Source: Galerina marginata
Lineage: Eukaryota > Basidiomycota > Agaricomycetes > Agaricales > Galerinaceae
Direction of reading: 5' to 3'
Length of the DNA stretch: 64,000 nucleotides
Assembly (NCBI GenBank): GCA_023014335.1
Contig: JAECYW010000012.1
Span: 496,001-560,000, forward strand
In this document: one piece after another, positions 1 through 11,579 of the stretch
How the letters are laid out: each line of letters starts with the position of its first letter
Numbering within the stretch: position 1 is the first letter of the stretch
The notes under the pieces: generated by a model
What the model saw: only the letters and a program-made list of their open reading frames with translations
What the model was told of the DNA's origin: nothing
Databases searched by the model: none
Made by a program: the position numbers and the translations under genes

Positions 1-703
1 CTGTAATCAGTAACCAAGTGTCAGATTTAGAAATTTCGCTGCTCAATATCAAGTACACGTGATATGGCGCGCTCGTCACATGACAGCAATTCGCGTTAAT
101 TAACATTTTGGATCATACAGTGATACACCACTTGTGTCTCGCGTTACGTTGGAATCTGATCTAATATTTGCATACCGTTTCAGCTATTGAAGAATTGGGA
201 AACTTGACTGCGCGCCACATTGGTTATAAATACCTATTTTAGGCGTAACCCATTCTAATTTGCTCCAAATAATGTAGTCGATAGAGGCCCGAGGTCGATC
301 TCGTTCACAAAGCCATAAAGCAGTTCTCCGACTTGTCAACGGAATTTTTTTTGATGCTCATCCCGAGAGCGTCTTGCTGCCTGGCTCCTACTAGTAGTTG
401 CATGCCATGACCTCGATTTAATCTATCAAATCTGGTTTCTGCCTCCATAAATTTAGCAGTTCCCCGAACGAATTGAATCCCAAAATCGATTGTGATTCTT
501 AATTTTATGTCGAGTGAAAGGTACCCTATATTACACACTGCTTCATCAATCATACTTCGCTAGCTAGCAGGTATCCCGCAAAGGGTGGTTCCAAAACATT
601 AAAAAAAGGGGCAACATCTAAATTTCAATCCCGTCGGTCTCCCATTTTGCGATCGACATTTCAAGACCCTTTAGCGTCTTATTACTGAACTGGTTTAGAC
701 TCG
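1..703. other. Left-edge sequence without a recognisable gene
   Basis: I see no ORF with recognisable protein content or splice structure. Only short open frames occur on either strand. It probably holds intergenic DNA and the distal upstream region of the ubiquitin-conjugating enzyme gene. Confidence 0.5.
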
Positions 704-730
704 GAATATGCTCAGAATATGCTCAGAATA
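704..730. repeat. Short tandem repeat, 11-bp unit, about 2.5 copies
   Basis: The unit gaatatgctca is repeated head to tail at 704-714 and 715-725, followed by a partial copy. It lies about 110 bp upstream of the E2 start codon and could be a duplicated upstream element, but no function can be assigned. Confidence 0.8.
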
Positions 731-750
731 GAATTATGCCCTTAATCAAT

Positions 751-773
751 CACGTGTTACGGTGGTATATAAG
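751..773 (+). promoter_or_regulatory. E-box plus TATA-like element of the E2 gene
   Basis: CACGTG at 751-756 (a palindromic bHLH-type E-box) is followed at 766-773 by TATATAAG, about 65 bp upstream of the ATG at 838. Spacing and order are what a core promoter would show. Seen in sequence; use is inferred. Confidence 0.5.
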
Positions 774-837
774 GTTTGTCCCCCGCAGACGGGTTCCGGG
801 CAACAGCCGCTTTACTTGGAACCACCGCCACCAACAG

Positions 838-1769
838 ATGAGCTCGACGTCCACATCGATCCCGACCGCCTCAAACACGCTCCTTCTGCGGAGGCAGCTC
901 GCGGAACTCACAAAGCATCCGGTCGAGGGGTTCTCCGCAGGTCAGCAAACGACTAATCTTACCTTTGATCTTCGACGCTGATGCTACTAATCTGAAACTA
1001 GGACTTGTCGACGACAATAACTTCTTTGAATGGGAAATCCTGATCATCGGGTGAGTATTCATTTGGTCTCCTTGTCGTCGTATTGCTCATCGTGTGCCCA
1101 TCTTTAGACCTCCTGATACCCTATAGTATGCTGCGAAAACTTACTTTGCATGTTCGCGGATGTTAATCATTCTTTTGGCGATCTAGTGAAGGAGGCTTCT
1201 TCAAAGCTCGACTTTCATTCCCTCCCGAGTTTCCGTTGCTTCCACCGAAGATGCGCTTCACCACGGAAATGTGGCACCCAAACAGTCAGTATGTTTGACT
1301 CTTGCGACATCATTTGACTCACGAATGCTCTCATCCTCACAGTCTACGCGGACGGCACTGTCTGCGTATCGATCCTGGTAATCTGCCAATGTTTGGTTAA
1401 GAAGAGCCGCTTCTAACATACTTTACCAAGCATGCGCCTGGGGATGATCAATATGGATATGAAGATGCAGGCGAGCGTTGGATGCCTGTCCACACGGTGG
1501 AATCCATTGTACGTCGATCTCGTTGATTTGGCTTGACTTTGACCCTTATTCCGCCATAGCTCATCAGCGTTATTTCACTCTTGTCATCGGATACACCCAA
1601 TCTGGACAGTCCTGCCAACGTCGACGCTGCCAAAGAGGTTCGAACAGATCTAGCAGGTTCGTCGTGTTGCCGTAATCTCCACCCATGTACTCATGTACGT
1701 GTGAATTCAGGGTACAAGAAGAAGGTTCGAAGGCTGGCGCGAAGGAGTGCAGAGGAAGCGTATGACTGA
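838..1769 (+). CDS. UBE2G1: Ubiquitin-conjugating enzyme E2, UBE2G1 type
   Basis: This E2 accepts ubiquitin from E1 as a thioester and passes it to substrates with an E3; the UBE2G/UBC7 class acts in cytosolic and ER-associated protein turnover. The start begins [10 protein letters not shown] and is followed by the family's [10 protein letters not shown] and PVEGFSAG (exon 1 to 940), then an intron to 1001. The core shows IIGPPDT, FPPEFP, the WHPN motif, and the catalytic Cys in [10 protein letters not shown] near 1366. The next exon has the acidic-loop insertion [12 protein letters not shown], diagnostic of the UBE2G/CDC34 class, then [12 protein letters not shown] and [10 protein letters not shown]. 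That wording is closer to UBE2G1 than to UBE2G2. It ends [10 protein letters not shown]. There are six to seven short introns and all key residues are present. The TATA-like element upstream supports the chosen ATG. Confidence 0.93.
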
Positions 1770-2328
1770 TTTAAATGTATTTCCTACATTTGATTGTTAT
1801 CGTTAAGGCTCACACATCTGTATCTTCATTTCGAACGGCAATCCCGCGCTGTTTCTCCTTCACACCAACATATTCCATATATATTTATGTCAATACTGGA
1901 CAACTTTCTCAGACCTCGATGAGCCTCGCCTTCGGCGTTACAATTAGAAGCACCGTTTGACTGGCATGAGCAGGTGCCCAGGGAGCGTGGGAAATTCAAT
2001 TTATGGCCCCGGCTTAGGGACAATGGTCGATGTGCCATAACTCTGACTCCTCTGCTTCTGACTCTCATCTTCAACCTGCTGTCTGCTCGTATTCCATCTC
2101 TGCATAACATTCATGTTGAGATTTTGTATCCCAAGGAAATATACTACCTCTCATTAGTTCCAGAGGACTGCATTGAACTCGCTGATTCGTGCAAAGTAGC
2201 AACTCGCCGTGCAGCAACGTCCAGCAAGATATCTCGTTATACCCAACGCTCAAGCCTCAAAGTACAGTTATCGTGACCTAATACCTTAAAAGGCGCAAAA
2301 CGATCGTCAAGTTGTGTCTAGACGCGTG
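1770..2328. other. Intergenic region between E2 and helicase genes
   Basis: It holds the E2 3' region and the helicase promoter. Overlapping short ORFs of about 60-100 codons on both strands lack family motifs or splice structure, and I regard them as chance. Confidence 0.5.
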
Positions 2329-5300
2329 ATGTCAGTGAAGAACGCGTACGCGAAACGTCAATATCCAGAACTGCCTCACATACTCGCCATAAGGTCTTAC
2401 TTACAAATTTTCCATAGGCGCTTCTACATCGACTGCAGCCCCAATTGGTTCGTCCCGTCATCCTGTGACGCGAAAAGTTCTAAAAACAAGAATTGAACAG
2501 AGGACGATTCAGACTCGGACTTCAGACCTGGGGTTTATGTTCCGGAAGTGAAACCGAAGAAGAAAGCAAGGGTTTCTTCGCCTGGACCGTCTCGTAAGAG
2601 AAGGCGAACAGAGGTATTGGAGAAGTCGACTGCTTCATCGTCGAAGAGAAGAAAAAGTGAGACTTTGATCACTTATTCATGGGGACTGAACGCTTACTGT
2701 TAATGTTTGCAGGAACCCGCTCTGAAGGAGCCGTACCGAATCCTCTCCTTCAATACTTTGGTAAGCTTAAACATAGAAACATCTTCTGGCACGATCATAG
2801 TTTGACTTTGATCAATGAAGCTGAAGAAAATTTGGACTTGCATTCCGAGTCTGAGGACGAAACAGCAGAGGTGCCGATTTTAAGCCAAGGCCCTGTAGAG
2901 TCAGATCAAGAGGAAGAGGAAGAGGATCAAGAAGATGAAGACGAGCCCGTGGAATTGAAAACTTGGGCTGGTTTTACTGGCCGCAAAAACGCTTCTGAGC
3001 CTCAACCGTCCGCCTCGTCCCAGGTGCAAGCAGGAGCAGTCGTCGAAGAGGACTCTGTTACGGGTGAGCATTCTTACAACCCACGATTTCCTGGAACCTT
3101 AATTTTTGTTGCAGAGTCAGACTCTGGTGAGGATGAGCAGCCAAGGCCCAGCAATTCGAGCAGCATACCAAGGGTTAACAAGGAAGCCACCAACGGTGCA
3201 GGTGATTGGCTGCTTGTCATCCTCACTGAATATACTAACTTGTATCCACAGTTGAAGATTCTGTGACCGAATCCGAGCCAGACGTGAAGATGAAAGGTCG
3301 CAAGGCATCACCGCTGTCCAGTAAGCGTCTTCTGCTTTCAATTCTTGGCATAGCACATCATTTCTCGACACTAGTACAGCGCCACTCTGTCAAGCAGCCA
3401 TCTGAAGCTTCGGATTCAGAAACAGAATCTGAATCCGAACCTGAGTTGGATCTAATTCCTGTGGGTTTATCTTGCGAATGAGAATATCATGCTAACCAAG
3501 GTACATACTTTCGAAGAAAATGCGCCCCAAACCTGGCTTCCCATTAAGTCCGCAGCAGAAATATCAGAGAGCCTTGATCCTGGATGCAGAACAGGGTATC
3601 AAGGTCCCAGGAGCGATAAATACATACCTTCGCGATTATCAAAGGGATGGTGTTAAGTTTCTGTGGAGACAGTACAACGAGGGACGCGGAGGGCTGCTTG
3701 GTGATGATATGGGGCTCGTAAGTTTACTATTCAATTATTTGCCTCTTCGTTCAAATCTGACTTCGATCTTGTCAGGGTCTGTATTTCTTGGGATTAAAGA
3801 TTCTTTTTTTCTAACAATAGTCTTCTAGGTAAAACCATTCAAGTAATCTCCTTTCTATCGGCCATCATGAAGAAGGACGGTTTGATTACGGATAAACATC
3901 GTCGACGGAAATATGTTTCTAAGCTTCAGGATAAAAAAGCATGGCGAGAGAACAAACAACTACCAAAAGCGAACGCAAAATGGCCAACCTGTTTAATCAT
4001 CGCCCCAAGCACCGTCGTGCATAATTGGGAACGAGAATTTGAGACGGTTCGTTTTTATTGTTGCCCGTCATGGTAGTGTGTTGATTGAAATCGAGTTTAG
4101 TGGGGTTATTTTGATGTTGGGTTGTATAATGGGGCTGCAAAGGAACGCGAACAGGTGATAAAGGATTTCAAACTTGGCCGTTTGGATGTTGGTAAGAAAG
4201 TTCAGACTTGTATAAGAAAGCCCTAGTTGACCAATTTTCTGCTTGCTAGTCATAACCTCTTTCGACCTTGCCCGCCGCGATATCAACCTCCTTGATGATC
4301 TGCCATGGAGCTGTATCATTGTCGACGAAGTTCATCGCGTGAAGAACGAATCAGCGAAGATCACGAAGGCTTACCATCAGTTTCTTTGTCTCCGCCGTTT
4401 TGGACTGACGGGTACAACGATCCAGAATTCGTACAAGGAGATGTGGACTATTCTCGACTGGACAAATCCCGACAGGCTAGGTTCAGCTAGGCAGTGGCAA
4501 GGATATATTGTCAAACCCCTCACGACCGGACAGTCCACTGGAGCCACGGAAGAAGCGAGAGCCAAGGCGTTGGTTGTGGCTCGAATCCTCAGGGACAAGC
4601 TACTGCCTAATTTCTTTCTGCGGAGGTAAGTCGCCTTTTCGTACCTGCGACCATCACGTTCATTCTCATACACACAGAACGAAAGATATCATTAAAGATC
4701 AAGTTCGAAGCCCAGTTTTTCTTTACCCACTCTTTCTCAGACGATTTATTTTACCTAGTTACCGCAGAAGACGGACCAGGTCGTCTTTTGTCCACTTACG
4801 GATCGACAAATCTCGGCTTACAAGCACCTTCTGAATATGGAACCTCTTCAGAACCTAATCAAACGAGATGAGCCCTGCCACTGTGGTTCGAAGAAGGCGT
4901 AAGTTATTGACCCCAGTCGATGTTCGTGACTAAATGCCATGTTCTTTTTCCAGGAGGAAGGCTTGCTGTCATCCTTTCGTGCCAGGGGATGTTTTCAAGT
5001 TCATGTCTGTCTTGATAAAACTTTCAAACCATTTGGGTTTGATTTTACCAGGTACGTGCGCCGTTTCTTCATTTTTAGCGGTTTCTTACCTTTTCAACTC
5101 TGCTGCTAGGTCCTAAAGACACTCCTGAACAGGTGCCGAGCTTGGTTTCCTTTATTGTCCCAGACCTCTCCTCTAACTTCCTCTCCATAGACTGCCAGAA
5201 ATCGCACATTGGCTGAAATCGCCTTCCCAGAAGGAAATATACCCAAATACGGAACTGCCATGATGCAACCTCAGTATTGCGGAAAATGGGCTGTGAGAAA

Positions 5301-7270
5301 ATCCGCCTACTTGTTTGGCTGTCACTGACCCTCCACCTTAGACTTTGGAAGTTCTACTCAAAGAATGGAGGAAAGATCTGACGAATAAGGTATTAATCTT
5401 CACGAAATCTGTTAAGCTCCTGGAGATGCTTGAGTTTCATCTGAACACTCGAAGTTAGTCTTATATTTCATCATCATCTGTAAACTGCGGCCGAGTTCGT
5501 TCTTCCTAGATTATGGATTCCTCAAGCTGGACGGAAATACAAAGCAAACTGATCGTACGTTCTTCGCGTTATCGACAGACCAAAGCGCTTATTTCTGAGA
5601 AGGGATGCCTATGATTGATAAATTCAACACCGATCCTGACGTCTATATCTTCCTGATATCCACTCTGGCAGGCGGAACCGGACTGAATCTAACAGGTCTG
5701 CTTTTGAGTTGCCCATCATGTTTCAGCCCACCTGAACTCGACACTCGCAGGCGCAAACAAAGTGGTCATCTTCGGTAGCCGTCAAACATACATACTTCGG
5801 TGTAGCAATAGAACTGACCATGGCCTTTCTAGACCCGAATTGGAGTACGCAGTCGTTGGTGGTTATGATGAGACTTAAATAGCTTGCTGACGTATCCTAT
5901 CTGTAGATCCCGCTCATGATCTGCAAGCCATGGACAGGTTCGATTCATTTAGACTGATGATTCACGGCAACGTCTAAAGCCAAAGTTTATTTGAAGGGCA
6001 TTTCGTTTTGGGCAAACTCGAGATGTTTCTGTGTACCGCCTTCTTGGTGCGGGGTCTGTCGAGGAACTCATCTATGCCAGGCAGATATACAAGCAGCAAC
6101 AGATGGCGATAGGCTATGAAGCGAGCGTTCAGACCAGGTAAGGTTTAACCTCCCAGTGATTTACGATCATTCCCCTCGAGCTAATGTCTTTCAGATATTT
6201 TGAAGGTATCCAAGGCGATAATGCAAAAAAGGGAGAGCTGTTTGGCATTAACAACATCTTCAAGTTGCACGAAGATAAATTGGCGACCAAGATGGCTGTA
6301 AGTCTGAGCTGTAAACGTTGACATATTTGAAGATACCATCGTATGTTTTTGAAGATCGAGAAGGCCAACTTGGCTGAGCTGGACTGGGCTCTGGCGAACA
6401 TGGATGCGGGTACTCAGAAAGGAAAGAAGAAGCCGGTTAACGAACTCGTCGAGGCGGATGCGAAAGCCGGGAAAGACGACATGGTGGTGCGCCTGCTTTC
6501 ACTGTTCTGCTTAGGCGGGCACTAACTTATCCTGTTGGTTTTAGGGTAATATGAAAGGACTCGGAGCGTTGCTTTTCGATGATGGTTCGTGCCTCGGTTT
6601 GCTAAAATATTGTGTGCCGTGAACTAAGGAGCCGCTACCGGTATGCAGAACCTCCACTTACGGCGCCGCGCGAGCAAGACGTTATCCAGAAAACCCTCAA
6701 CGCCATCGGAGTGAGGTATAGCCATATGAATGACGAGATCCTGGTGCCGAGTCGGATTGAGGCAGAACGGACGAAGCAGTCGCTTCTGGTACGTCTCCCT
6801 CCTTTCTTGTTATCTTGATATTCATTGCTCATCTGATGATTTGGATCTGCAGAAAGTCCGTCGGAGGAAGAGTAAAGGAAAGGAAAAGGAGAAAGATGCA
6901 TCACCGAAGCCACAATGGCCGCCTAAGAGAAGACACCACAAGGCGTCACCGACGCCTGAGCAGCAGTACGTGTTTCCTTCCATACTTTCTCTTAATATAG
7001 TTCGCTGATGATTTCCTCCAGGCTGAATGCTCGACATAAGGCTCTCATCCAACTTGGGATGATCAATGGTCCGGAAGACGTTCCTGCGTTCGCGCGTGAT
7101 TTGTATGTTTTTCGTTTCGCTTTTAATCCTAGTGGAATAAGAGACGTTTCTAACAACCCGTTGTCAATTGTTTTAGTGCACGCCAATCTGTAGAGGCGCA
7201 GAAGAAGATCATTGCCGAGTTGGATGCTTGGGCTGCTACAGCAGCTCTGGACCCGGAATCTTCTGATTGA
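2329..7270 (+). CDS. ERCC6L2: SNF2-family helicase, ERCC6L2 (RAD26-like) type
   Basis: This is a nuclear Swi2/Snf2 DNA translocase; the ERCC6L2 branch acts in DNA-damage and end-joining responses. The proposed start is ATG 2329, using introns 2357-2417 and 2448-2500 that join MSVKNAYAK to the acidic EDDSDSDF stretch. The N terminus is acidic and basic low complexity. Motifs in order: [13 protein letters not shown] (Q-motif region), Walker [20 protein letters not shown], Walker B DEVHRVKN (usually DEAH), [21 protein letters not shown], a Cys cluster [15 protein letters not shown] typical of this branch, then [27 protein letters not shown], and motif [16 protein letters not shown]. Downstream [11 protein letters not shown] and [11 protein letters not shown] are ERCC6L2 hallmarks, as is a late [10 protein letters not shown] block. 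It has more than 15 short introns and all frames join. Walker A needs a one-nucleotide exon at 3776. The first two exons are less certain. Confidence 0.9.
3718..3828 (+). other. Two introns flanking a one-nucleotide exon (G at 3776)
   Basis: The exon before ends GGG CTC (3717) and the exon after starts GTAAAACC (3829). Joining them directly breaks the frame; one extra G restores GGG CTC GGT AAA ACC, the invariant G-L-G-K-T of Walker A. Inside the 111-nt gap, ...cttgtcag|G|gtctgtatt gives an intron of 58 nt (3718-3775, branch-like CTGAC) and one of 52 nt (3777-3828, branch-like CTAAC). Both match the gene's other introns in size. Confidence 0.7.
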
Positions 7271-8506
7271 TTTTGCTGGCGACGGATGTGACCCTTGGGC
7301 TTATCGTTGGAGCAGGCTCGAAAGTGTATCTATCTTCTGTGATTCGTCTTTTAATACCTGTATTTTGTCACCATGATGAGAGCAGAGATACAGTTTTAAT
7401 TTGTACCTTATTCTATATAAACGTACGCTGGATTTAGAATTTAGATACTTCCCGGTGCTATGTATGCAGGAGCTTGTGGATCTGATGAGATGGGATGATC
7501 GTGACCACCGCCGGTACAAACTCAGCCTCGGTCAATAAAACTGTAAAAGGCAGATATATCCTGATGGGGCTTTATCGAGGATCTTCGGCACAAATCATCG
7601 GGAACCGGGAGGTCCACTGTTTCGCCCCAAGTGCCTCTCCCTTGCGACCTTTTTTTAACCTTGCTTCTGTCGGCTTGGCACCGGGCGGTGCCGATAATCA
7701 GAGCAGGAGGGAGCAGCCTGGAGCAGCCTTGCGAAGGGAGTCTATTTTTGGGTTAAGTATTCGATGGTTTGGGTCCGCGATACGAAGTGTTGGAATTATT
7801 TTGAGGGAAGGCGGTGGGCCTAGTTTGAAGAAATTTATTGATCAAGCAGATCTTTTGGGGGTAGGTTATCCGGTAATCTCTGAATTAAAATCTGACCCTC
7901 ATTCCAGCCAGCGATAGAGGCAGTGGCGTAGAAATCCCAACTTGCCAGGACTTACTTTATAAGTGGCAAGCCTTAGTTATCTCTGAAGCTTGGAATCGGA
8001 AAAGATCTAGGTTTGGCACGTTGTCGCCGTAGTATTAAGGGGGCGACACAGGAAACGCATCTAGGCATTGATCGACTGATAAAGGAATGGTCCAAATTTC
8101 CGGTTTGCTCTGGTTCCGGGTTTCCGCATTCTGGAGTCTGGAGAAAGAAACATGAAGGAATAGAATTCGTGACGGAAGGCTTCATGTTTCTAAGTTGCAT
8201 AGCCAGCCAATATAACCGTAGGAGGCGGTTCATCGCACTATATCTGATAATTAGTACTGCCAGCCTGGAAGAGGCTGCCATCTTCATGCTCAAATGACTG
8301 CAACAGATGGCCGTAGGGCATTTTGGACGGCAGGATAGATATCGTGTCAACGATTGAAGGGTTCTGCGGTGCATCAGTAAATTTTCCGAATGCCAGCGAC
8401 ATGCGATTAATATAGTGTAGGGATGCTGCATGGGCCTTGGGCTTCTGGATTCTGGATTTATTTTAAAATACTGTACGACAACCAGGCGGTTTCAGCCTAA
8501 CGTAGG
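7271..8506. other. Intergenic region, no convincing gene
   Basis: It contains the helicase 3' flank. Two ORFs of 140-152 codons (7495-7917 plus, 7973-8431 minus) show no domain, no balanced composition and no conserved motif. I see no RNA gene. Confidence 0.45.
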
Positions 8507-8772
8507 TCAGGTACTCCCATATGATATCGATGAGGCGGCCAGGTATGAAGAGCGGCGTTGCCATAGCCCAGGAGGAGAGCCGTGGGTGCTACGAGGGCAG
8601 ATTCTCAGAGGCTCAAGGGAAATTCGAGGATTATATGGAGTGGAGTCAGTAACCGCGTCGGGCAGCGTGGTGGATGCAGCAAGTGACAGATTGGAAAAAT
8701 GGTTTGTAAGTGAGGCTGTCGTAACAGATAGCGAAGAAATGCGATTGGCTAGTGGACCGGTAGGAGTAGGCA
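8507..8772 (-). CDS. Possible small Ser/Thr-rich protein or first exon, unrecognised
   Basis: From an ATG at 8772 the minus strand reads 88 codons beginning MPTPTGPLANRISSLSV, rich in Ser, Thr, Leu and Pro, to a TGA at 8507. Composition looks coding-like, but no family is recognised and no continuation exon is secure. It would be divergent from the HMG-box gene, sharing the 8773-9520 region as a promoter. It may equally be a chance ORF. Confidence 0.25.
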
Positions 8773-9520
8773 TAGCTTCCGGTTTGAAGGTGAGCGAATG
8801 GGCATAGAAAAAACAGAGAGGGGAGAGGAGGATAGAGACCAGATAATATACAGAGAGACAAGGAAATTTAACCGGGAATTTAAAGAGCAAAAAAAAATTA
8901 TCCGGTGCCACCAACAGAGGAGAAAGCGAGAGGATGGCCGGAGAGGCGGGCCGTTTGTTGATTGTTTCAGCTGTCCGTGCACGCGGGAACAGCCGAAGAA
9001 TTTTCCCACCTGATATGCTACAAACGCTGCGAGTTGGTGCAGAGAGCAGAGGAATCCCCAGCCTTAGCCCAGCCAGCCAGCGCAGTACCACTGTAGCAGC
9101 CCTCCCACCGCCCAACTATTTCTTATTTCCAAACACATCACAGTGAGTCTCAATAATTCCACTTCTCTTTCCTCTGCTTTTCGGCGACTCTTTCGTGTAT
9201 ATTCGCACTCTTCTCGGCCCCGTCGTCGTCGTCCAACCACGGCCAACACAGCGGGCAGCAGTGTGCAGCAGAAGCTTTGTTTGTTTGGCCCGACCCCTAT
9301 GAACGCGTCGCGCCTCGTCCTCACCGGACCTCTGGCCTGCTCGTTCCCCTCAAAACCAGGCTATTCTCGCGCCGTTGGTCGTTCTCTCACATGCCCTGGT
9401 CATCGCCGCCATCTGCGACGACCTATAAACCGGCTCCGATGGCTCTAATTTTCACTTTTTCTTACTCTTTGCCTTCAAACCTTTCTTAAACTGCCATCTG
9501 ACGTGACGCCGCCCGTCTAG
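8773..9520. other. Upstream and 5' leader region of the HMG-box gene
   Basis: This stretch has pyrimidine-rich blocks near 9150-9230 and 9360-9490, just before the NHP6 start codon, as is common in strongly expressed fungal genes. ORFs on both strands here lack recognisable content. Confidence 0.5.
9424..9429 (+). promoter_or_regulatory. TATA box candidate for the HMG-box gene
   Basis: TATAAA lies 92 bp upstream of the start codon at 9521 and is followed by a pyrimidine-rich leader. Position fits a core promoter; use is inferred. Confidence 0.45.
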
Positions 9521-10266
9521 ATGCCCAAGGAAGCCACAAAACCCAGAGTGAGTCTTTTGGTTCAATTTTACACGTCAGCACGGAGGGGGTATCGTCCAAA
9601 CACCCTTGGAATCCCTCCTGATGCCGTATATGCGCCAATGCACCCAATAAACCTTACACCCTCTCTTGGCGTCTGGGTTGTGCGCATATACTATCCGTCG
9701 TCGTCGCTGGCGGTGGTGGCGGTGTTTAACCATGTCTCACCCACGTGTAATTGACCAACATACCCTTTCTTCAGCGCAAGGCCGCAGAGAAGGCTGAGAA
9801 ACCTTCGCGCAAGGCTAAGAAGGATCCTAACGCCCCCAAGCGTGCCCTCTCCGCGTACATGTTCTTCAGCCAGGACTGGCGCGAGAGGATCAAGACTGAG
9901 AACCCCGATGCCGGGTTCGGTACGTTCTTTCTACTACGTCTTACTTGTCTAGGTGCTTACTATGATGCTCACTTAGGTGAAGTTGGCAAGCTCCTCGGCG
10001 CCAAGTGGAAGGAGCTCGATGAGGCCGAGAAGAAGGTCAGTTTGGCCGCATATATGCACATGTTTCATACTGTACTCACTTCTCCTGTTTCGTATAGCCA
10101 TACATTGACCAAGCCGCTCGTGATAAGGAGCGAGCTGACGAGGAGAAGACCGCCTATGATGTTCGTGACCCCATTTCTACCGTCTGCCGAACCTTTACTG
10201 ACTTATTTTATTCTACAGAAAAAAGCAAAAAGTGGAAGCGGCGATGACGAGGAAGATGACGAGTAA
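9521..10266 (+). CDS. NHP6: Non-histone chromosomal protein NHP6/HMGB type, single HMG box
   Basis: This nuclear DNA-bending protein binds the minor groove without sequence specificity and assists nucleosome remodelling (FACT) and transcription. Exon 1 encodes [10 protein letters not shown] long intron (about 9548-9774) precedes a basic segment [19 protein letters not shown], then the HMG box from [20 protein letters not shown] through [20 protein letters not shown] to [17 protein letters not shown]. It ends [10 protein letters not shown]. Four introns interrupt it, three within the box. Length is about 115 residues, close to yeast Nhp6. The acidic tail is absent from yeast Nhp6 and recalls animal HMGB. 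The pyrimidine-rich leader suggests high expression. Confidence 0.93.
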
Positions 10267-11579
10267 ACGTGAACGCAGCTCCTACCAACAAACCGCGCTC
10301 GCCCTATAATGCGTCCGCCTGCCCTGTTCGCTGTCTATCGTCCTTCCTTTGCCCTTAATCGCGTCGGATACTCCTTACTCTTACCATCGCCCTCTTTTTT
10401 CTTTTCTTTGTGTGTAAGATTGTATCATAATTATTATATCAACCCACCTACCTTTTTCGTCCCTCTTTCGTCTTTTCTCTTCACCGCATTGCAATACCTG
10501 ATAACCGCAATCAAGCACGTTGGGCAGCTAACTCGCAGTGGGCTAATTTTTTTTTCGCTGCGCCTTTATTCTTAAATTATTCAACCCACTTGTGTATGCG
10601 CGAGCCCCTTCGACCATTCGGTGTACTGCTATTAATTAAATGTTTAGTGTACCCCTCATCCTCGACGATTTATGTGTCTGTTTGCTTCTAAGTATTATAC
10701 TGTTTGTACTGTACAGTGTCATATTGCAATGTTATTATTCTCTACGTCCATGATGCTTGAGTTGATGCACGAGGAGCCGGAGGCGATCGAGGACAACGAT
10801 CCGGAAGTTACATTAAATGATAGCGCATCGCCGGCCCTTATTTATTTCAACATTTGCAAGGATGAACTCAGAATCCAGACGTACAGCGCGTTTTTAATGT
10901 TACATTCATACCGTATCTCGGACATGATAGTCAGACCTCCAGTTGATCATGATCACAGGCCTTCGTGGTAATACAGGGAATTCTACGTATACTTCGCTCC
11001 TCAGCAGCATCAATTGAGCATGATCCATGCAGGGACCATGCTGTGGTCCTTGCCAAGCGGCGCAGCTTGCCTATCCTAGAGCTGCGCGCCTATGATTTTG
11101 GGGTGCTTTGGGAATGAGAGTCCGGGCATTCGGAAGACGCGAGACGTGGACCTCTCTTTTCCTCCCCTTCGCCTATTATTTTTAAGGGGAAAAACCCGCT
11201 CTCCATATCACTCTCAAGGAAGTCAAACAGGGGCAAAGAAGTTGTCGCAAATGTTTATGAGAGTGTGTATGTGCGTCATGATGTGGAAGTCGTTTCGTGA
11301 AGTGAATATAATAGTAACTAAATAATATCGACCTTCTGAGAAGTGTAAGTATATGCGAATAATATGATAAAGAGTAGTCGTGAAATTAGGCAAGATTTAT
11401 GCAATATTGGAGAGGTTAATAGATACACGCACTGGGCACAGAGCAGTTTCGAGGGAAATGTAGAACGTTTCCACGAATTGTATATGGTCGCAAAGGACGG
11501 GACATTATGTCCCTCGAGTCAATAAAATTAAGACCGTGTGGCCGGGCCTGCCCACGAGGAACCATTGAAGGCAACTCGA
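10267..11579. other. 3' flank of NHP6 and intergenic region
   Basis: T-rich sequence follows the NHP6 stop and is a likely 3' UTR. The rest has scattered short ORFs without motifs. No gene or RNA is recognised before the 3' end of caspase-like gene A. Confidence 0.5.

Noticed and set aside
3718..3828. Single 111-nt intron or helicase pseudogene
   Set aside because: A single intron would shift the frame at Walker A, yet the rest of the gene is intact. Two normal-sized introns around one base explain it better.
8773..9115. Extension of the minus-strand ORF upstream of 8772
   Set aside because: The N-terminal half has shifting hydrophobic composition and a non-ATG-like context, and it overlaps the NHP6 upstream region; only the part from 8772 looks coding.
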